From Mugil cephalus (taxonomy: Eukaryota > Chordata > Actinopteri > Mugiliformes > Mugilidae), in assembly GCF_022458985.1 (NCBI RefSeq), contig NC_061773.1, positions 998,001 through 1,062,000 of the forward strand: 64,000 nt of DNA. Direction: 5' to 3'. The position numbers and the translations under genes were made by a program. Positions 58,401 to 64,000 of this stretch are shown piece by piece. A model generated the notes under the pieces. The model searched no databases and was not told the DNA's origin. It saw nothing but the letters and a program-made list of their open reading frames with translations. The stretch's first letter is position 1. Every line of letters starts with the position of its first letter.

Positions 58401-61400
58401 AATCCCTCTCTTGTTCACCAGTCAAGCAAAACATTATGACCACCTTCCTAATATTGTGTAGGCCTTCCTTGTGTTATTTATTCCTCCTGTTGGTTCACTA
58501 TGTGTCATGTCCCCCTGCAGCTGTTAGTTTCCTGCCTCTGAGAGTGTGTGTGTTCTTTAATTCTGCTGGATGACTGTTCCAACCTGACCCTTCTCTGTGT
58601 CGTGTCACACAGTTATTTCCTGGGAGAGCTGGAGAAATGTGTGGGTGATCCAGACAGCCTGGCCGAGCTCTTCATCAAACATGTGAGTCTAAATATCAGC
58701 AGCAACAGGTGTTAATGGGAAGTTTCTTAATGTTATCTCTGCATGTTTGTTCGAGGGTTCATGTGTGTCATCTCGGCCCTGCCTCGACAGTCTTATGGCT
58801 CGGCCAGTGTTGTGAAGATGTGTTTTTATTTCTGTGAATCAGTTTGAAGTTTGACTAAAGAGCTCTCAAAGCCGGAAATGGGTGTTTAAGATTCTCCGCA
58901 GAGACTCTCAAAGCTCTATATAAACTTTTCACCCCGTCTTATTAAGCTGTTTTATTCCAAACTTTGGAAAAACATCCGATGACAAATTGAAAACAGATTT
59001 CCACATAGAGAAAACACAAACCAGCTGATAAACTCAAATACTTTTAAGAAGCCACTTGAGTCACACTGATTCGGGGTTGTAAAACATCAAAACATGGAAA
59101 TGGTCTGAGACGGTAAATAGTTTTTTTTTTTTTTTTTGAGTTTCAGTGTGTAGTTACAGCCAGAATATTTTGATTTGACCAAGCTAATTAAGCCACAGTG
59201 AGTTAAACCATTCTTTATCAGTCACTGGAAGTAAGCAAGAGTCCTTCTATGATGTACAACCAAATACTCTGGAGTGGGATGCAAACAATTTTTGAATTAA
59301 ACATTTAAAAAGAATTGGTTCAGAAACAAAAATTTGTTCTCTGTCCATCTGCCAAATCAAGCTTTGTCTCTGTCAACCTCCCAGGAGCGACGTCTTCACA
59401 TGTACGTTGTTTACTGCCAGAACAAACCCAAGTCAGAGCACATTGTCTCTGAGTACATTGAGACTTACTTTGAGGTGAGAGCACAACTTTTTTTAACACG
59501 TTTGAAGTGTGACTCATTTTCTTTGAACACTTAAAGCCACAAGTCTTAACTTTTTGTCTTTTGACAGGAACTCAGGCAGCAGCTGGGTCACAGGCTGCAG
59601 CTCAATGACCTGCTCATCAAACCTGTTCAGAGGATCATGAAGTATCAGCTACTGTTAAAGGTAGTTTTATTTATTTATTTATTTGTTTGTGTGTCTGTGT
59701 GTGCATGCTACTGGTACATGATAATTTGACATGATTTGTACATTTACATGTTGGACTGAGAAAGAGTACAGTGTTTTCTATTAATTTAATTTTTTTTTTT
59801 TTAACCATGTAGTCATGGAAAGCTTTGTACTCTTTTGTATTCTCTTGTCTATGGGCATTGGTTCCTCATTTTTAAAATAAAAGGGCACTTTTCTTCTTTC
59901 GCATTAAAATGATAAAACACTGTCCCTGAAAGCGCTCTCTGTTTCTATCCGCCAGGACTTCCTGAAGTACTACAGCAAAGCTGGGAGGGATGTTGAAGAG
60001 CTTCAGGTACAAACTCCTTATGGAATTTAAATTCCTACAAAGTACCTATAAATAGGCTCAATGTCTGTGTTATCTGCCATAATCCAAAATCATGTTTTCA
60101 CTTTTGCTGTTTGTCTTTGGTCGATCAGAAAGCGGTGGAGGTGATGTGTTTTGTACCAAAGCGCTGCAATGATATGATGAATGTGGGAAGGCTCCAGGGT
60201 TTTGAGGTAACGTTTCTCATTTAGTTTTACTGGTTTTATAACAAATAAGATGCATATAGTTGGCCTATGTTCTTTGTCAATATTTTTTATGACTCACTCG
60301 TTGCCTCAGGGGAAAATCACAGCTCAGGGGAAGCTGCTCCAGCAGGATACCTTCTCTGTCAGCGAGCAGGAAAGCAACTTCCTGTCCAAAGCCAAGGAGA
60401 GGCGGGTCTTCCTGTTTGAGCAGTTGGTCATCTTTAGTGAGCCAATTGATAAGAAAAAAGGCTTCTCTCTGCCAGGGTATACTTTCAAAAACAGCATCAA
60501 GGTAAGAGTGAGACTACATTTTAATACACCGTTGTTGTTTTTCCTCAGTGTTTAACATGAGAGCTGTGTCCTGTGCAGGTCAGCTGCTTGGGTGTAGAGG
60601 AGCACTCAGAAGAGGACCCCTGCTGTCTGGTCCTGACCTCCAGGGGCACCGACAGCAGCGTGACGCGCTTCATCATGCACGCATCATCTGCGGAAATACA
60701 GCAAGCCTGGCTCAATGACGTGGTCCAGATCCTAGAGACTCAGAGGAACTTCCTTAATGGTACCAGGGCTTAGTTGTTCAAAGAGGTTCAACAGCTCGGT
60801 GCGTGAGTAATGTGACATGTCTTCCTGTCCACTGCAGCCCTTCAGTCTCCTATAGAATACCAACGCAGGGAAAGCAACTCAAACAGCCTGGGAAGGAACA
60901 TGCAGTCTCCAGCTGTGCTGGCCTCTGGCCTCCGGCCTCACTCCTCAGCCTCCATGGAGAGACGTCAGCAGCCCTGTCTGCTATCTTACAACACCTCCCT
61001 GCCCTCTCTGCACTCAGTCCTACACAGCCCGGCCTCCAAGGCTGTAAGTATAAAAATCACCATAATGTATGTGTACAAGCACGCATCCCACATACACAAC
61101 TTTTGCCTTGTTTCTCTCTCTGTTCAAAGGTTTCTAATCCTTGTGCTGTGACACCTCAAGCCACTCTCACAGCCCTTTCTTCACACCAGCAACTGAGATG
61201 CGACTGTGGGACGTCCAGCTGTCTGCAGACATGCAGCTGTCACATCCTGCAGGTACTTCAGTCTTCTGTTACACAGGCAGAGGGAGGAGGCAGAGGGAGA
61301 AGAGGAGGAGGAAGGTATTCAGATGCTCAGTATTAACATCAGGCTTTAAGGAATTCATTCACCTTGGAGTATCTTTCTATGCATATCTTACACAGCATCA

Positions 61401-62939
61401 TTAATGAAATGTCTACACCTCAGATTCAAGTGAACGTTGTTCTGCTTTTGGTTTTTGCAGCACTGAAGAAGTACGTTGGTTTGAGGGAGACGGAGTCTTA
61501 AGATAATAATGCTTCAGCTGAGATGAGATGACACGAGCTGTTACTAATCTGATTTTTAAATGATGCAACTTTTTAAAAATCTTGTTTTTACCAAGTTTAC
61601 ATGAACCTTTAAAGAGGAACTATTGCTGGTAAATTATTACAGTGTTACATTCTTTGGATTTTAATCGGTCATTTCAGACACATGTTATCTGTTTGTTGCC
61701 ATAATCACCAGCAATGAAGGGAAATGACTCTCTGGTTGCCTTTGTGAAATATCCTGTTTTTGTTTCTGTGTGGATTTAGAAACCTGGTCGCCCTAACCTG
61801 CAGCCCATGTCACTCAGTCTTCCAGTTTATGGAAAACTCACTGACCTGCTGTTTTATCAGGCTTCCACCAACATGTGGAAATGGTCTGATCGCAGTTCTC
61901 TTATTAGTTGTGCTGATCTGGCCCGATCCCGCAAAGTTGTCCTCTTCACTCCCGCTTTGTGTTTCTGGACCAGCTGTGCTTTCATTGTGTTTGGGATGCA
62001 CAAGAGTACAGACGAGTTTCCTATGAGAATGCTCTTGAGAATTGGTCCTCCTGACACTTTTCTTGCTCAGTTTTTGTTATGCAACACATTCACAATATTA
62101 TTTGGATAAAAAACTGTATATTACCAGGTTAAAATAGCAATATGATTTCCTAATGTTAAGTAGAAGTAAAAAAAAAAAAAAAGAACTGTACCAAAAATAT
62201 TAACCCATCAACGCTGATAAGGTTAATAAGGCATAACACTGTGACCACTGACAGGAGGAGTAAATAACATTGACCATCTTGTGACAATTCAATGTTCTGC
62301 TGGGAAACTTGAAGCCTTTACTGGAAAATGTGTTCTTTAAGATTTTTGTTTGTTTAGACATGATGCCAGGTTTTTTTCTGCAGCCATGTGTAAACTGAGA
62401 AGACTGTGGGTGGTTGATCTGTATACTGAGCAGACGGAGGACGTGAGTGTGTGAAAAAAAATACAAAGCAGAGATACAGTAGACAGGATAGTGGAAGCAA
62501 ATATTTCTTTCTCTTTCTGTGAGCATCTTCCTCTTCATTTAATGGGAACTCTTGGTGAATGTAATGCACATGAACTACACTGATCAGCCAAAACATTAAA
62601 ACCATTGACAGGAGAAGTGAATAACATTGACCATCTTATGACAATTCAGTGTTCTGCTGGGAAACTTTTATACCTGGTATTCATTCATGTTGATGTTACT
62701 TAGACATGTAGCACCCACCTAGACCAGACCAGACACCCTCACCCCAGCATCATCAATCATCTGTTCAATGGAAAAACAAAACATGTTGACTGACTTCCTG
62801 AAACTCTCAAATAAATATATTAATCTTTTGTTCTCAGGGTGTGACGTCAGGTTTCCAGACAATCACATTTAGTGATGGTGGGACATATTTGCCACAGAGA
62901 GAAAACAACCTGGACCAGCTAAAGGAGACGGAGCAGTGA
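42852..62939 (+). CDS. arhgef25: Rho guanine nucleotide exchange factor 25 (p63RhoGEF/GEFT), 16 coding exons proposed
   Basis: Gq-activated exchange factor for RhoA, acting at the plasma membrane. Exons: 42852-42945, 53799-54124, 54225-54329, 57034-57161, 58103-58169, 58262-58365, 58613-58682, 59385-59474, 59568-59660, 59956-60006, 60129-60206, 60310-60501, 60579-60759, 60838-61043, then less certainly 61130-61252 and 62838-62939. Phases close (about 669 residues; human about 580 from memory). The first exon encodes [12 protein letters not shown] and ECGCCF, matching the family's N-terminal cysteine cluster, which is palmitoylated in the human protein. The DH domain is at about 218-395 ([40 protein letters not shown]). 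The PH domain is at about 405-525, followed by [16 protein letters not shown], the helix that contacts G-alpha-q in the human protein. DH and post-PH words favour ARHGEF25 over Trio and Kalirin. Intron 1 is 10.9 kb and repeat-rich. The last two exons rest only on phase and splice sites. Confidence 0.9.
44270..45320 (+). mobile_element. CR1/Rex1-like LINE, 5'-truncated, frameshifted
   Basis: The reverse transcriptase region is readable: [37 protein letters not shown], then after a frameshift a YSDDNTVV catalytic-type box at about 44636-44660. A non-coding tail ends GGGGATCAATAAAGTGATCT at about 45315. Lies in arhgef25 intron 1, same strand as the gene. Confidence 0.8.
45321..46830. mobile_element. 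R4/Rex6-like retroelement with inverted 5' part
   Basis: Minus strand 45321-45727 carries the C-terminal end of the element's ORF ([20 protein letters not shown], then [14 protein letters not shown]). Plus strand 45746-46830 carries earlier parts of the same kind of [58 protein letters not shown], and further on [13 protein letters not shown]. Frameshifts and deletions are numerous, so it is inactive. The family (R2 superfamily with restriction-like endonuclease) is named from remembered fish sequences. Confidence 0.75.
46835..46905 (+). repeat. Short dispersed fish repeat, partial copy
   Basis: GGAGCCTATCCTAGCTGTCA and GTGGGGTACACCCTTCAT match the repeat at 31000-31215. From 46906 to 49985 (still arhgef25 intron 1) I recognise nothing except a (GTAA)n run near 48250 and a (TC)n run near 48810. 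Confidence 0.6.
49986..50104 (+). mobile_element. Family A miniature element, end fragment
   Basis: GGTCTGGTCTAGGTGGGTGT, CCAGGTCCAAAAGTTTGCCA and a terminal GGCTGATCAGTGTA match the right half of the family. Confidence 0.65.
50805..51159 (-). mobile_element. Family A miniature element, near-complete copy
   Basis: Bounded by TACACTGATCAGTCATTATC and GTCATAATGATATGCCTGAT followed by TGGTGTA. Internal words (CATGAAGAACAGCACAAGGT, CACTAGATCCCAAACTGATT) are the reverse complement of those at 22980-23060. Confidence 0.75.
51738..52123. repeat. AT-rich inverted repeat with two arms of about 50 bases
   Basis: CTGTTTTTCTGAGTAATATA (51748-51767) is mirrored by TATATTACTCAGAAAAACAG (52095-52114). The match extends outward and inward through CTTTG and ACAGGAAAA-type words. 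The 290-base loop is A/T-rich, with a short less AT-rich core at about 51845-51910. Located in arhgef25 intron 1. Confidence 0.75.
54716..54972 (-). mobile_element. Family A miniature element, partial copy
   Basis: Contains AACAGCACAAGGTGTTCACC and ends AATATTAGGAAGGTGGTCAT followed by GATGTTATGCCTGA. Located in arhgef25 intron 3. Confidence 0.7.
55046..55086 (+). repeat. (TAC)n microsatellite, two blocks
   Basis: Seven TAC units (55046-55066) and a second block of about four units (55074-55086), separated by ATGGTTTC. Confidence 0.85.
55331..55426 (+). repeat. (CA)n microsatellite, about 48 units
   Basis: Ninety-six bases of CA with a single CG interruption at about 55387, in arhgef25 intron 3. 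It creates artificial open frames on both strands. Confidence 0.97.
58420..58480 (+). mobile_element. Family A miniature element, end fragment
   Basis: AAGCAAAACATTATGACCAC and CTTCCTAATATTGTGTAGGC match the left end of the family. It sits in arhgef25 intron 6, about 55 bases past the donor of exon 58262-58365. Confidence 0.65.
62213..62312 (-). mobile_element. Family A miniature element, end fragment
   Basis: GGCATAACACTGTGACCACT and AACATTGACCATCTTGTGAC match the end regions of the family. It is followed within 260 bases by a second copy. Confidence 0.6.
62570..62770 (-). mobile_element. Family A miniature element, half copy
   Basis: Starts TACACTGATCAGCCAAAACA and continues through ACCTAGACCAGACCAGACAC. 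It ends about 70 bases upstream of the proposed last arhgef25 exon. Confidence 0.65.
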
Positions 62940-63700
62940 ATCCCTGTGGAGTCTGAGTGCTCACTCTTGTACAGAAGTCTTCACGTAATGTCTCACATTT
63001 CCTTCCAGTATAATTATGGTGCAGGCTTATTTGGAATTTGGTGTTAAATAATTATAGTGATTTGATTGTGTTAATTTGAATATGTGTGCTTAAAAACCTA
63101 TTGTATACTGCAGATGACCTGAGCTGAGATGTGAGTTGCTGAGTGTGTGGAAAGTTTCATTTAAAAATTACCACAGAAACTGTGCTTCATGGTATAAAAG
63201 TTGACATTTCTTACTCTTTCCGCTGAAAATTCCTTGATAGATATTTTTGTAATGCATGATATTTTTCTTAAAGGAACTAATTTCACTTTATTGCCCCAGC
63301 TGAGAACAGACACCTCAAATCCCTTGAGGCAGTTTAAAGAAAAACCCTCAAACCACCAAACTCTTGAAAGGTCTGAGCGATTGTGAAGTTTTGACTTCAG
63401 CCCCTGGGACCTGAATCCCTACTAGCTGTGTGTGTATTTGTGCGTTTTTCTCCGCTGATTAGCAAATAGCTGTGTTTTCCGTTTGCTGGGCTATTTTCAC
63501 CCTGCCATTGTCAGTGTTATCTGGACCAAACACATTTGCAAAATCACACAAGGCGCACGTCATAATCAAGCAGATAGAGGAAAAAGGGAACAAAGATAAA
63601 ACCGAGGTGCTCATCTGTCATTGTCGTCTTGAATGTAAATACTCATGTGAGCGCGTATGTGTGTGGGAGCATGTCAATAAAAACCTGACATCCTGATGCA
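62940..63700 (+). other. arhgef25: Proposed arhgef25 3' untranslated region
   Basis: Non-coding sequence after the proposed stop, ending just past an AATAAA at 63676-63681. From 63700 to 64000 no further gene is visible. Confidence 0.45.
63676..63681 (+). terminator. Candidate arhgef25 polyadenylation signal
   Basis: Canonical AATAAA with a second AATAAA about 30 bases downstream; the first plausible end signal after the proposed final exon. Confidence 0.5.
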
Positions 63701-64000
63701 CATGTAGAAATAAAGAGAAATGATGTCAAAATAATTTTTATTTCTGTTTCTAACCCTAACCCTAATGTGACACATGGAGAAATCTGCTTTATTCTCCTAT
63801 TAATGGATATGTGTGTTCTGCATTTCACCCATCAGTTCTTACACACACAAAAAGCAGTGAGCAGCCACATGCTATCTATTTCTATACAAATTCAAACCGA
63901 TGACCCTCGAGTTCCTGGCCCGCTTCTCAAACCAATACCCCACAATAAGAGGGTGAAAACCTGCTCTACTGCTTTATTACATTTATTGTCGGAAGCACCT

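Noticed and set aside
58580-58870. Search for an extra arhgef25 exon after 58682
   Set aside because: The donor at 58682 and the acceptor at 59385 join in phase with conserved protein; no extra exon is needed.
63751-63764. TAACCC repeats resembling telomere sequence
   Set aside because: Only about two units; too short to be an interstitial telomere.

Overview
The window is vertebrate, almost certainly teleost fish, nuclear DNA. Five genes have conserved protein sequence split by GT-AG introns, with CpG-type promoters and AATAAA signals. Between them lies a typical fish repeat load: Tc1/mariner elements, L2-, L1-, CR1/Rex1- and R4/Rex6-like LINE debris, hAT-like pieces, miniature inverted-repeat elements and (CA)n/(ATCT)n microsatellites. 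No bacterial operons, CRISPR arrays, tRNAs or rRNAs were seen. All exon boundaries below were worked out by hand from splice sites, reading phase and remembered family sequences.

Layout. 1-7.1 kb: ikzf4 (Eos zinc-finger factor) on the minus strand, with a probable long 3'UTR at 1-2397. 8.2-12.7 kb: a Rheb GTPase gene on the plus strand, head-to-head with ikzf4 and carrying a perfect GTCACGTGAC box upstream. 12.7-18.6 kb: repeats only. 18.6-22.4 kb: prkag1 (AMPK gamma subunit), plus strand. 22.8-34.7 kb: repeat-rich, with a nearly complete 1.6-kb Tc1-like transposon whose transposase is frameshifted, a foldback element, LINE pieces and a two-exon relic of an activin/TGF-beta type I receptor kinase. 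34.8-37.9 kb: ankrd33 (photoreceptor ankyrin-repeat protein), minus strand. 42.85-62.9 kb: arhgef25 (p63RhoGEF/GEFT), plus strand, with a small N-terminal exon separated by a 10.9-kb intron full of retroelements.

The gene set (IKZF4, RHEBL1/PRKAG1, ACVR1B/ACVRL1, ANKRD33, ARHGEF25) corresponds to human 12q13 from memory, so this is a compacted teleost counterpart of that block. The genes do not form a pathway, although the neighbours Rheb (mTORC1 activator) and AMPK gamma (energy sensor that restrains mTORC1) sit on opposite sides of growth control. I found no clearly new biological system. The most interesting points are the CLEAR-type box at rheb, the X-box at ikzf4, overlapping upstream ORFs at the prkag1 and arhgef25 starts, a LINE tail abutting an ikzf4 splice acceptor, the receptor-kinase relic beside ankrd33, and a 5'-inverted R4-like retroelement.
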